In this document: positions 35,478 through 43,329 of the stretch, piece by piece
How positions within the stretch are numbered: the first letter of the stretch is position 1
Layout of the letters: every line of letters begins with the position of its first letter
Assembly (NCBI RefSeq): GCF_012275375.1
Contig: NZ_JAAZQJ010000003.1
Location: 62,001 to 126,000 of the forward strand
From: Dyella sp. SG609
Lineage (GTDB): Bacteria > Pseudomonadota > Gammaproteobacteria > Xanthomonadales > Rhodanobacteraceae
Length of the DNA stretch: 64,000 bases
Reading direction: 5' to 3'
Program-made: the position numbers and the translations under genes
Notes under the pieces: model-generated
What the model was told of the DNA's origin: nothing
Database searches by the model: none
The model's input: the letters and a program-made list of their open reading frames with translations, nothing else

Positions 35478-35606
35478 GCCATGGTCAATACGGTCGAATT
35501 CATCCAGACCAGAAGCCGGTCGGCGGCCCTCGCTGGTAACGGCCCGATTTATATAACCATCAGTGGTGTTCTTCACGGCTCGCCGACTAGGGCAACTTGC
35601 ACTAAA

Positions 35607-35632
35607 ACGCCGGGGCCCAATGGCCCCGGCGT
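35607..35632 (-). terminator. hairpin downstream of DUF1328 gene
   Basis: ACGCCGGGGCC, loop CAAT, GGCCCCGGCGT; on the minus strand it lies 28 bp after the DUF1328 stop and is followed by a short T-run (ttagtgc). Confidence 0.8.
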
Positions 35633-35659
35633 CGTTATCGTCAATGCTGCGGCTGGCTG

Positions 35660-35827
35660 TTACACCGGTGGACGTCGGCGACCCGCGATCAGCGAGATGA
35701 TGAACAGCACGATGAAGACGATGAACAGGACTTTCGCAATGGTTGCGGCCAGGCCGGCGATGCCGAAGAAGCCCAGGAAGCCGGCGATCAGTGCGATGAC
35801 TAGAAAGACGATGGCGTAGTACAGCAT
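35660..35827 (-). CDS. DUF1328-family small membrane protein
   Basis: 55 residues read by eye from the minus strand; GGAGGG precedes the ATG. It starts [20 protein letters not shown], continues with [15 protein letters not shown], and ends IAGRRRPPV. Two membrane helices with GFLGFxGIAG between them are the DUF1328/YtjA signature. These inner-membrane peptides are often induced by stress and frequently neighbour csbD genes, as here (270 bp upstream on the same strand). Function unknown. Confidence 0.88.
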   Translation of the reverse strand: MLYYAIVFLVIALIAGFLGFFGIAGLAATIAKVLFIVFIVLFIISLIAGRRRPPV

Positions 35828-35896
35828 GGCGTACCCTCCTATGGATGATGGTACTTGCCGTTGGCGACGGCCGATCCGGATGCGGAGCGTTGCGGA

Positions 35897-36097
35897 TTAC
35901 CTTCCGCTCTCGTCGAATTCTTTCAGCTGCTTCATCGCTTCGTCCCTGGCGATGCCATAACGCTCCTGCAGCTTGCCGGCGAGGTATTCGGAGCTTCCCT
36001 CGGCCACTTTCAGATCGTCGTCGGTCAATTTGCCCCAGCGCGCCTTGAGCTTCCCCTGGAGCTGTTTCCATTGGCCCTTGATCCGGTCTTCGTTCAT
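35897..36097 (-). CDS. CsbD-family stress protein
   Basis: 66 residues from the ATG at 36097, GGAG 9 bp upstream. The whole protein is one CsbD domain: MNEDRIKGQWKQLQGKLKAR, WGKLTDDDLKVAEGS, LAGKLQERYGIARDEAMKQL. CsbD-like proteins are small, charged, abundant in stationary phase or osmotic stress, with no known activity. The upstream-open extension to 36262 shows no conserved sequence. It is probably co-regulated with the DUF1328 gene 70 bp downstream. Confidence 0.93.
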   Translation of the reverse strand: MNEDRIKGQWKQLQGKLKARWGKLTDDDLKVAEGSSEYLAGKLQERYGIARDEAMKQLKEFDESGR

Positions 36098-36494
36098 ATC
36101 CTGATACTCCACGATGGATGCCGCGTCCAAGCGGACTGCGGCGGTTGCGGTGGTTCTTAGGAATAGGAGCCGGCGGATGATTCGTGTGTGAATCGGCGGC
36201 GTTCCGATCGAGTGCCGTTCATGAGTATGAGCGGGGCGCGAAGGCGCTAATGTTTTCGTCACGCGTCACTCATCTGAGGAGTGATGCGCGTCGTTTGCAT
36301 AGTGGGTGCGATGCAAATTCGGATTTGCCCTAAAGACAACCCGAATGCGTGTCTGCTAGCGTGATCGATGTTGCCCGCGCTGTGTTTTCGTCGCGTCGCG
36401 GGCAACCATGGCAGCAATGTCGTGAGAGCGCGGGCCAAGGGTGTGCGACCACCCCTGACCCGCTAACCATCACCAACTGGCTAAGGAGTTGATC
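36098..36494. other. intergenic region with one hairpin
   Basis: 397 bp. The part to about 36300 should contain the csbD promoter. A 10-bp hairpin GTTGCCCGCG (36370-36379) / CGCGGGCAAC (36397-36406) lies before the small frame at 36495. No gene is supported. Confidence 0.45.
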
Positions 36495-36596
36495 ATGGCT
36501 GTGCCAGATCATACGTCACTCGTACGCTCACCGATCCCCCGGGCGACACATCCGCCGACTAATCGGGCTGTCCGCCGTCTTCGCGGACACGGTTGA
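36495..36596 (+). CDS. possible 33-residue small protein
   Basis: ATG at 36495 with TAAGGAG at ideal spacing, reading 33 codons (MAVPDHTSLVRSPIPRATHP at the start) to a TGA at 36594. It is Pro/Arg-rich with no hydrophobic segment. The strong ribosome site and a hairpin upstream are the only support; coding potential is weak. It may be a leader peptide for the next gene or chance. Confidence 0.3.
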   Translation: MAVPDHTSLVRSPIPRATHPPTNRAVRRLRGHG

Positions 36597-36830
36597 AGAG
36601 CCGCGGCCTAAGAGTTTTCGCAGGTAATGATTCCTAGCCGTGCAACCCGGCGCGTTGCCTCGTGCAACGGCGAAAGCACCTGAAGCCGCATTCCACTTCC
36701 TCAATCAAGCCGCCCGGCGCCTGTGTCCCAGGTGGCCGGTCAGCCTCGAGTCCGTATGGTCGCGGCACGCCGTGCTGTCCGGCGGCGTGCCGTTCTCGGA
36801 ACGAGGGCGGCGCATGGCAAGGAGTTGCTT

Positions 36831-37127
36831 ATGGATATCTATGGCGAAGCGTGGCTCACACGCCACGTGGAATATTTTTCCGATCCGGAGGCGGGGCCGG
36901 ATGCGTTGTTGAACGATGCAACGGAGTGGCTGCATTTCGCGCATAACGCAATCCGGTGGCTGGCGGAACTGGCTGACGAACACGGCAGCGTGAATGCGCA
37001 GCGCTTGCCGGTGATGCTGGAAAGCATCGCAACGTTTATCGAAATGGGCACGCGCTGCGCGACACAGGCGCATTTGCGGATGCAGTGGTTGCAGATAAAG
37101 AGTGAGGTGGCACAGCCGCCTGCGTAG
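36831..37127 (+). CDS. small helical protein of unknown function
   Basis: 98 residues, AAGGAG seven bases before the ATG. It is predicted all-alpha: TEWLHFAHNAIRWLAELADE and PVMLESIATFIEMGTRC are amphipathic helices. The layout vaguely recalls short two-helix proteins of pseudomonads (DUF6124/DUF3077 type), but I cannot assign it. Its TAG stop is supplied by the first bases of a family-A palindromic repeat (GCGTAGG), so the repeat appears to have set the 3' end of the frame. Confidence 0.6.
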   Translation: MDIYGEAWLTRHVEYFSDPEAGPDALLNDATEWLHFAHNAIRWLAELADEHGSVNAQRLPVMLESIATFIEMGTRCATQAHLRMQWLQIKSEVAQPPA

Positions 37128-37217
37128 GTTGGGGTGAGCCAAAGGCGAACCCCAACACCGGCACGTCGAAGCGCCACGCAGCGTTGGGGTTCGCCGGTGG
37201 CTCACCCCAACCTACGC
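37122..37217. repeat. REPIN-like palindrome, family A, copy 1 of tandem pair
   Basis: 96 bp with outer arms GCGTAGGTTGGGGTGAGCC and its complement, each with an inner GTTGGGGTgagcc..ggcgaACCCCAAC hairpin. The centre is a 30-bp spacer (cggcacgtcgaagcgccacg). It overlaps the stop of the preceding gene. Confidence 0.88.
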
Positions 37218-37510
37218 CGCTTCGTGGAACTCCACCGCGAGCCCCGACCCCTCATCTGTTGCGACCGAAGGGAGTCCCATAGGAGCGGCATCTTCTCCTC
37301 GGAAGGGAGAAGAGCAGGCGTAGGTTGGGGTGAGCCAAAGGCGAACCCCAACACCGGCACATCGAAGCGCCACGCAGTGTTGGGGTTCGCCGATGGCTCA
37401 CCCCAACCTACGCCGCTCCATGGCGCGTCCCGTTACTGGATTCCGGCCTGCGCCGGAATGACGGAGGGGGAAGGGTGCCGCTTATCCCCCACGTCGTAAT
37501 GCGTGATCTC
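37128..37510. other. repeat-rich intergenic region
   Basis: 383 bp between convergent genes. It holds two family-A REPIN-like copies (37122-37217 and 37318-37413), and between them (about 37240-37316) a shortened, diverged family-B repeat recognisable by CCCCTCATCTG and the TCTTCTCC..GGGAGAAGAG hairpin. The end (37430-37470) carries a TTCCGGC..GCCGGAA inverted repeat. No gene. Confidence 0.7.
37318..37413. repeat. REPIN-like palindrome, family A, copy 2 of tandem pair
   Basis: 96 bp, nearly identical to 37122-37217 (about three differences, including acatcg for acgtcg and cagtg for cagcg). Same orientation. Confidence 0.88.
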
Positions 37511-38878
37511 TTACTGCTGCACCGAACAGGTCTTGGACACACCTACCAGCGGATCCGTAAAAGCCGTATTCGTGCAATCCACGGACTGCCCGACCCCCAC
37601 TTCCCGATAATGCCAGACCCCACGCGCACCATAAGCCACCAGCCCCGTCCCCTGCGTCACCTTGCAGCTCGCCCCTTCCTTCGCGCACACCGCAAACCCA
37701 CTCGGCGCGTTACCCGTCCCACGCGGCGCAAGCACGCGGATCGCATCCTCGGTAAACAACAAGGTGCCAAAACCATTGTTATCCGCATACGGCGTCCGCC
37801 CTTCCGGACGAATATGCTCCGCCGCCTGCTGCGTATACGGCGCCGAAATATCCTTCCGGCGCGCGTAGTGGTTGTAGGCCATCTCGTACACCGGACGGAA
37901 ATCCCCGCGGCTCTGGCTGGAAATGGTCTTGTGCGGATACTTGCCGGTGGTATCGACCATCGGATCGAACGGCACGTCATGGCCCAGGTTGTACTGCGCG
38001 ACATATTCGAAACCGGCCAGCAGGCGATTGCCGTACGCCGAGTAAAGATCGAAGCCCTGCGACCACGCCACTTCCGCCACCTCGGCGAGATTACCGATGC
38101 CCAGCTGCGTATGCGCCTGATCGCGCCCGCTCTCCTGCGTCTCGCCGAAGGTATTGATGACGTAATGCGTCAGCGCGCCGTCCGAAGGCCCGTTGTAGTA
38201 GTAATCCAGCGCGCGATTGAACATGCCCCAGTCGTTGGTATACACGCCCATCGCGATCATCGCCTTCATGCAGCTGGAGTCCCAGTTGCCGTTCGCATAC
38301 GGGGCGAAATCCTTGATCACCGGATAGAACACATTGCGGAACATCGCCTCGGATGCCGCGATGTCCTGCGCCGACCAGCCGGCCTTGCTGTAGCGGATCA
38401 ATTCCGCCGCGGCCACGAACTTGAAGCCGTTCAAGCCGGCGGCGAGCGGTGCGTCATGGCCTTCGATCGACTTCAGCGTGCCCGACCAGGCATTGAGAAT
38501 CCCGATCGCATTCGCCGCATAGCGCGGGTCGTCGCTCAAGGTCCACATCAGCGCCTGCTGATAGGCCGCATTGGCGTCGTCATTGAACTCGCCCATGCAT
38601 TGGGCCGGCGTGTCGCGCACGACCTTGGCGCAATGGCCGCCGCGGATATGGTAGGTCGGCGACGAAAGGCCATCGTTCTTCAATTTGAGGTAACCACTCG
38701 CCCACGGTTCCTGCGTCAGATGCGCCTTGATGCGGGCGAGATCGTCGGCGGTGTGCATAACGCCGGGATGCACGAAGGTGGCGGTCGCCGCCGCGCTCGG
38801 CCGGATACCGGCGCAGGCGGCCAGCGCCAGCAGCAGCGGAGCGAAGGTTCGAACGGACAGGGATGCTTTCAGTTGCAT
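37511..38878 (-). CDS. secreted alginate-lyase-family polysaccharide lyase
   Basis: 455 residues. The signal peptide ends near SAAATATF (a Cys at LAACAG could make it a lipoprotein). The mature part starts FVHPGVMHTADDLARIKAHL, a hallmark of alginate-lyase / heparinase-like alpha-toroid proteins. It continues with SGYLKLKNDG, AYQQALMWTLSDDPRYA, AIGILNAWSGTLKSI, NGNWDSSCMKAMIAMGVY and a His/Tyr-rich catalytic area (YEMAYNHYARR). It probably cleaves a uronic-acid polymer in periplasm or outside; the substrate could be alginate-like or the cell's own EPS. It is single, with no co-directional neighbour. Confidence 0.82.
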   Translation of the reverse strand: MQLKASLSVRTFAPLLLALAACAGIRPSAAATATFVHPGVMHTADDLARIKAHLTQEPWASGYLKLKNDGLSSPTYHIRGGHCAKVVRDTPAQCMGEFNDDANAAYQQALMWTLSDDPRYAANAIGILNAWSGTLKSIEGHDAPLAAGLNGFKFVAAAELIRYSKAGWSAQDIAASEAMFRNVFYPVIKDFAPYANGNWDSSCMKAMIAMGVYTNDWGMFNRALDYYYNGPSDGALTHYVINTFGETQESGRDQAHTQLGIGNLAEVAEVAWSQGFDLYSAYGNRLLAGFEYVAQYNLGHDVPFDPMVDTTGKYPHKTISSQSRGDFRPVYEMAYNHYARRKDISAPYTQQAAEHIRPEGRTPYADNNGFGTLLFTEDAIRVLAPRGTGNAPSGFAVCAKEGASCKVTQGTGLVAYGARGVWHYREVGVGQSVDCTNTAFTDPLVGVSKTCSVQQ

Positions 38879-39217
38879 ATCGATGGTCCAGGGAACGGAG
38901 AGGCGACACGTTGCGACGAGCGGCCGAGGGTCGTCATGGTCATGCCGGGCCGGCCGCCGTCATTTAGGGCCAGGCGCCCGGGGGTGCGGCCTGGGTGTAA
39001 AGCGCGCGTTCTGCGGCGGGAAGCGGCCGCGCCGCTCCGGCGTGATTGGCGTCACCCTTCTGCCCAACCGCCACCGGCCTTGGCTATCATGCCGCCGGGG
39101 GATGTCGTTTTCCGGTAAGCCTCGAAGACGACTCAGGAAAGCCTGGCCGCCGCCGATCCGATGGTTACAGCCGTCGGACCGCGCCGTGCCGCCGGCTCAG
39201 GACAAGGGAGAAGTATC
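38879..39217. other. divergent intergenic region, lyase gene / hscC
   Basis: 339 bp with promoters for both sides. A GC-rich GGCCAGGCGCCC / GGGGGTGCGGCC stretch at 38968-38992 could form a weak hairpin; nothing else stands out. Confidence 0.4.
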
Positions 39218-40936
39218 TTGATCGTCGGTATCGATTTAGGGACGACCAACAGTCTCGTCGCGGTATGGAAGGACGGCGCGCCCGTGCTGATCCCGAATGC
39301 GCTCGGGGCGATGCTGACGCCGTCATGCGTCGGCCTGTCGGAAACCGGGGAACTGCTGGTGGGCCAGGCGGCCAAGGACCGCCTGCAGACGCACCCGCAG
39401 CTTACCGTCGCCAACTTCAAGCGCTACATGGGCGCGGCGCGCGAGATCAGCCTGGGCAAGCGCAAGTTCCGGCCGGAGGAGATCTCCTCCTTCGTGCTGC
39501 GTTCGCTCAAGGCCGACGCGGAGGCCTTCCTGGGCCATCCGGTGGAAGAGGCCATCATCAGCGTGCCGGCGTATTTCAGCGACGCCCAGCGCAAGGCCAC
39601 GCGCGCCGCCGGCCAGCTGGCCGGCCTGCGCGTGGAGCGGCTGGTCAACGAGCCCACCGCGGCCGCCCTGGCCTATGGCGTGCGCGACGCCGGCAGCGAG
39701 CGCAAGTTTCTGGTGTTCGACCTGGGCGGCGGCACCTTCGACGTGTCGATCCTGGAGATCTTCGACGGCGTGATGGAAGTCCGCGCCAGCGCGGGCGACA
39801 ACTTCCTGGGCGGCGAGGATTTCCTGGAGGTGCTGGTCGAGGACATCATGGCCTCGATCGCAGCCCATACCTCGTTCAAGCCGGACGACTTCTCACCCGG
39901 CGACCGGCAGCGCTTGCGCGACGCCGCGGAAAAACTCAAGCGCACGCTGTCGACCGCCGACTCGGCGGCGCTGTCCTTCCGCCTGCGCGACACCGAGATC
40001 GCCTACCGCATCGACGAAGACCGCTTCATGGCGCTGTGCGAGCCGCTGCTGCAGCGGCTGCGCCTGCCGGTGGAGCGCGCGCTGCGCGACGCGCGCATCC
40101 GCGCCGCGGACCTGTACGAGATCGTGCTGGCCGGCGGCGCCACGCGCATGCCGGTGGTGCGCAAGCTGGTGACGCGCATGTTCGGCCGGTTCCCGGCCAC
40201 CGCCTTGAATCCTGACGAAGTCGTGGCGCTGGGCGTGGCCGTCCAGGCCGGCCTGGAAATGGACGATGCCGCGCTGGACGAGATGGTGATGACCGACGTG
40301 TGCCCGTACACGCTGGGCATCAATATCGTGGAAGGCTCCGGCCACAACGGCATGGTCAGCGGCTTCTACCTGCCGATCATCGAGCGCAACACGGTAGTGC
40401 CGGCCAGCCGCAGCCGCGATGTGTTTACGGTAAGGGACGGCCAGACCAAGGTCGCCATCGAGGTGTTCCAGGGCGAGGCGCGGCTGGTCAAGGACAATAT
40501 CCCGCTGGGCAAATTCGAGATCGCCGTGCAGCCCGGCATGCCCGCCGGCGCGGCCGGTGTGTCGGTGCGTTTCACCTACGACGTGAACGGACTGCTCGAA
40601 GTGGAAGCGACCGCGCATGGCACCGAGGCGAAGAAGAGCATCGTGATCCAGGAGCACGCAGGCGTGCTGTCGGGCGAGGAGATCCAGCAGCGCCTCGCCG
40701 CGCTGTCCAGCCTGAAGCTGCATCCGCGCGAGGATGCGCGCAACGCGGCCATCATGGCGCGCGCCAACCGGCTGTTCGAAGAGACGCTGGGCGAGGCGCG
40801 CCTGGTGATCTCCAAGGCCATGGCGCAGTTCGAAGCGGTGCTGGAACGGCAGGACCCGCGCGAGATCGCCACCACGCGCGAGCAGTTCCAGGCCTGGCTC
40901 GACCGCTTCGAAAACCATCCTTTGCTGGATGCCTGA
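39218..40936 (+). CDS. hscC: Hsp70-family chaperone, HscC-type
   Basis: 572 residues from a TTG at 39218, with GGGAGAAG upstream; this is the only start placing the Hsp70 N-terminus IVGIDLGTTNSLVAVW correctly. Phosphate motifs: GIDLGTTNS, VFDLGGGTFDVSILE, and adenosine motif IVLAGGATRMPVVRKL. The substrate domain is short (NGLLEVEATAHGT) and the C-terminal lid is reduced, as in E. coli HscC (about 556 residues). Most DnaK proteins are longer (about 640). It is followed 27 bp later by a J-like/Sel1 gene, as E. coli hscC neighbours djlB/djlC. Confidence 0.9.
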   Translation: MIVGIDLGTTNSLVAVWKDGAPVLIPNALGAMLTPSCVGLSETGELLVGQAAKDRLQTHPQLTVANFKRYMGAAREISLGKRKFRPEEISSFVLRSLKADAEAFLGHPVEEAIISVPAYFSDAQRKATRAAGQLAGLRVERLVNEPTAAALAYGVRDAGSERKFLVFDLGGGTFDVSILEIFDGVMEVRASAGDNFLGGEDFLEVLVEDIMASIAAHTSFKPDDFSPGDRQRLRDAAEKLKRTLSTADSAALSFRLRDTEIAYRIDEDRFMALCEPLLQRLRLPVERALRDARIRAADLYEIVLAGGATRMPVVRKLVTRMFGRFPATALNPDEVVALGVAVQAGLEMDDAALDEMVMTDVCPYTLGINIVEGSGHNGMVSGFYLPIIERNTVVPASRSRDVFTVRDGQTKVAIEVFQGEARLVKDNIPLGKFEIAVQPGMPAGAAGVSVRFTYDVNGLLEVEATAHGTEAKKSIVIQEHAGVLSGEEIQQRLAALSSLKLHPREDARNAAIMARANRLFEETLGEARLVISKAMAQFEAVLERQDPREIATTREQFQAWLDRFENHPLLDA

Positions 40937-40963
40937 TTTTCACCGTTTCATCCGGGAGCTCGC

Positions 40964-42883
40964 ATGGAGTGGGTGTTCGAAACGCTGGGGATCGACCCGC
41001 AGGCTGACGCCAAGACGATCCGCAAGGCTTATGCGCGGGCGCTGAAGCAATGCGACCAGAAGACGGAGGCCGAACGCTTCCAGCGCATCCGCCAGGCTTA
41101 GGAGTGGGCGCTGCGCCATGCCGGGCATGCGGAGCGGGTGGCGGTTGTGCCGCAGGCCTTGGGCGCGCCGGAAGAGGAGCCGCAGGAGTCGCCGCAGGCG
41201 GCGCGTCCGGTGCCGGTGCCGGTGCGCGTCGCGCTGGCGGATGACGCGCACGAGCTGGCCTCGCAGGTCTTCGCCGAGTTCGTGGAAGCCACCCGCGCGT
41301 CTGGCCCGGCAGCGATGGGTACGCTGCTGGCGAATTACTCCCAGGACGCGCGCCTGACCTCGCTCGACGCCAAGATGATGTTCGAGCAGGCCGTACTGTT
41401 GCGCGCCTTCGCCGCGCCGTCCGATATGGACATGCTGGACGAGGCTTCCGAGCTGTTTGCCTGGGAAACCTCGAACCGGCATCTCGCGGCGATGCGGCCC
41501 GACCTGGTGCATCGCCTGCAGCGCCAGCAGATGCTGCGGCGTTTCCTGGACAACGGCGACGGTGCCGATCGCAAGCAGTTCGTCGAGGCGGTGCAGCTTT
41601 ACGCCCTGTGCCAGCGCGATCCCCGCGAGAAGGCCATGCCCTGGCAGGTGGCCGATGCCAACCGCTTGCTGGATCGCTATGCGGCGTTCCGGCCAGAGCT
41701 TGCCGAGCGCTTCGGCGGGGCCGCTTTGCAGTGGTGGCAAGAGCGACTGCGCGAGAACGCGACCCTGCTGCGGGCCTATGAGGAGAAGCAGCAGGCACCG
41801 GCCTCGCCCGCGCAGTACAAGCCGCGGCAGCGCAGTACCGGTAGCGGCTCGCCGTTCAACTGGCTGTTCCTGCTGCCGGTGTTTTTCGCGCTCATGCATA
41901 TTTTCAGCGGCGGTTCTTCGTCGTCGCGCGATCAGCAGCAGCCTGCCTATACGGCACCTCAAGTGCAGATACCGCAGGAGCCCTCGCAGCTTGCGCGCAT
42001 CGCGTACGACGACGCCTTCATGCGCCAGATGGCCGAACAAGGCGACCCCGCGGTCCAGAACCGACTCGGCGAAAAGATCAGGCTCAAGGCGACCGATGCG
42101 CAGGACTATCGCGAAGCCTTCGAGTGGTTCCAGAAGGCGGCCGAGCGCGGACATCCGCCGGCGCAGTACAACCTGGGCCTGATGTACGAGGAAGGGCAGG
42201 GCGTTGAGCAGAATCCGGTGAAGGCGCTGGAGCTGATCCGTCAGGCAGCGGTGAATGGCCATGCCGAGGCGCAGTTCCATCTGGGCGGCATGTACAAGGA
42301 CGGTCGCATCGTAGAGGCCGATGCGAAGCAGGCGCGCCGATGGTGGGAGAAGGCGGCGGCGCAGCATCATCTGCCCGCGCAATATCAGCTTGGCCTGCTG
42401 TATGCCAAGGGCGAAGGCGTGGAGCAGAGTTACGAGACCGCTGCGCGCTGGTGGGCGACGACCGCGTTGTCGGGCAACGCGGATGCGCAGAACGCCCTGG
42501 GTTCGCTCTATGAGCAGGGCTTGGGTGTGGCGCGGGATGACACCCTGGCGTTTCGCTGGTATCGCAATGCGGCGGGGCAGGGGCATGCTGCCGCGCTGGA
42601 GCGCCTTGCCTCGATGTTCGAGCGGGGTGTGACCGTGGCGAAGAACCCGGTGATTGCGGATGCCTTGATGAGGGTGGCGGCTTCGAGAAAGGGGCCGGTC
42701 CAGTTCAACACCACGCCGGCCATGGCCAGCCTGGAGCGTGGGCTGAGCGACGAGCAGCGGTATCACGCCAGGCTGCTGGCTGGTGACCTGGCCAGCTTGA
42801 TCAGTACCGGTTCGAGTTCGAACAGGGAATTCATTGCCGTGCTGGACAGGGCGGCCTCGGGGCATATCGTCCCTGGTCTTTGA
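40964..42883 (+). pseudogene. J-like / Sel1-repeat membrane protein interrupted by in-frame TAG
   Basis: An ATG at 40964 (GGGAG upstream, 27 bp after hscC) opens a J-like domain: VFETLGIDPQADAKTIRKAY, ARALKQCDQKTEAERFQRIRQA. It stops at TAG 41099-41101 exactly where the helix would continue AYEWALRHA; a Tyr codon (TAT/TAC) is expected. The same frame then runs on unbroken to 42883. The HPD tripeptide is replaced by CDQ, as in degenerate J-like proteins of the DjlB/DjlC group. Beyond it come a helical region, a membrane segment (FNWLFLLPVFFALMHIF, nt ~41857-41907) and about six Sel1 repeats. Either a nonsense mutation, a sequencing error, or readthrough. Confidence 0.75.
41138..42883 (+). CDS. 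Sel1-repeat membrane protein, C-terminal part as separately translatable frame
   Basis: If the interrupted gene is still used, the remainder could start at the GTG 41138, with GGAG only ~4 bp before it. That gives 581 residues: a helical domain, one transmembrane helix near residue 240, then six Sel1-like repeats with AxxGxxxAxxxLGxxYxxGxGV patterns (AERGHPPAQYNLGLMYEEG, VNGHAEAQFHLGGMYKDG, AQHHLPAQYQLGLLYAKG, LSGNADAQNALGSLYEQG). It would lack the J-like part needed to stimulate HscC. Sel1 repeats mediate protein contacts. Confidence 0.6.
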   Translation: MAVVPQALGAPEEEPQESPQAARPVPVPVRVALADDAHELASQVFAEFVEATRASGPAAMGTLLANYSQDARLTSLDAKMMFEQAVLLRAFAAPSDMDMLDEASELFAWETSNRHLAAMRPDLVHRLQRQQMLRRFLDNGDGADRKQFVEAVQLYALCQRDPREKAMPWQVADANRLLDRYAAFRPELAERFGGAALQWWQERLRENATLLRAYEEKQQAPASPAQYKPRQRSTGSGSPFNWLFLLPVFFALMHIFSGGSSSSRDQQQPAYTAPQVQIPQEPSQLARIAYDDAFMRQMAEQGDPAVQNRLGEKIRLKATDAQDYREAFEWFQKAAERGHPPAQYNLGLMYEEGQGVEQNPVKALELIRQAAVNGHAEAQFHLGGMYKDGRIVEADAKQARRWWEKAAAQHHLPAQYQLGLLYAKGEGVEQSYETAARWWATTALSGNADAQNALGSLYEQGLGVARDDTLAFRWYRNAAGQGHAAALERLASMFERGVTVAKNPVIADALMRVAASRKGPVQFNTTPAMASLERGLSDEQRYHARLLAGDLASLISTGSSSNREFIAVLDRAASGHIVPGL

Positions 42884-42907
42884 TGTGGGCATGCGACGGC
42901 CTCACAT

Positions 42908-43070
42908 CCCCCTCTCCCCTCCGGGGAGAAGGTTGGGGTAACGGGCCGGGCGGAGCGGTGAGTGGAGGGTTGAGAAAGCCCAAAAGCTTTTCTTCGCTTC
43001 ATAGAAGCTATATCGCGAGCACCCGCCCCTCATCTGCCTGCCGGCATCTTCTCCCCGGCGGGGAGAAGAG
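42908..43070 (+). repeat. family-B intergenic repeat, tandem copy 1
   Basis: 163 bp: CCCCTCTCCCCTCCGGGGAG hairpin, GGGCGGAGCGGTGAG block, TTGAGAAAGCCCAAAAGC, CTTCATAGAAGCTATATCGC, CCCCTCATCTGCCTGCCGGC, then CTTCTCCCC/GGGGAGAAG hairpin. Near-identical to copy 2. Confidence 0.85.
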
Positions 43071-43112
43071 TTCGATAGGAGCCGCTATGCCACACCCGAT
43101 CGCCTCGACATA

Positions 43113-43275
43113 CCCCCTCTCCCCTCCGGGGAGAGGGTTGGGGTGAGGGGGCGGGCGGAGCGGTGAGTGCAGAGTTGAGAAAGCCCAAAAGCTCTTCTTC
43201 GCTTCATAGAAGCTATATCGCGAGCACCCACCCCTCATCTGCCTGCCGGCATCTTCTCCCCGGCGGGGAGAAGAG
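43113..43275 (+). repeat. family-B intergenic repeat, tandem copy 2
   Basis: Same order and length as 42908-43070, with few substitutions, 42 bp downstream in direct orientation. Confidence 0.85.
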
Positions 43276-43329
43276 TTGCAGGACACACGGTGACGTTTTG
43301 TCTCAGTGCACCTGCGCACCCTACCTGGG

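Larger units (their letters stand above)
42884..43329. other. intergenic region filled by two family-B repeats
   Basis: About 445 bp between the Sel1 gene and the DUF2946 gene, nearly all repeat (42908-43070, 43113-43275). The last 50 bp precede the copper-locus operon; no clear promoter or Shine-Dalgarno was found there. Confidence 0.6.

Noticed and set aside
35481-35819. 112-residue plus-strand frame
   Set aside because: Runs through the terminator and antisense to the DUF1328 gene; Met/Lys/Pro-rich shadow.
37122-37413. CRISPR-like tandem repeats
   Set aside because: Only two 96-bp palindromic copies with a ~100-bp unrelated interval; REPIN-like, no cas genes.
40940-42892. 650-residue minus-strand frame
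   Set aside because: Antisense to the Sel1-repeat gene, whose repeats are clear on the plus strand.
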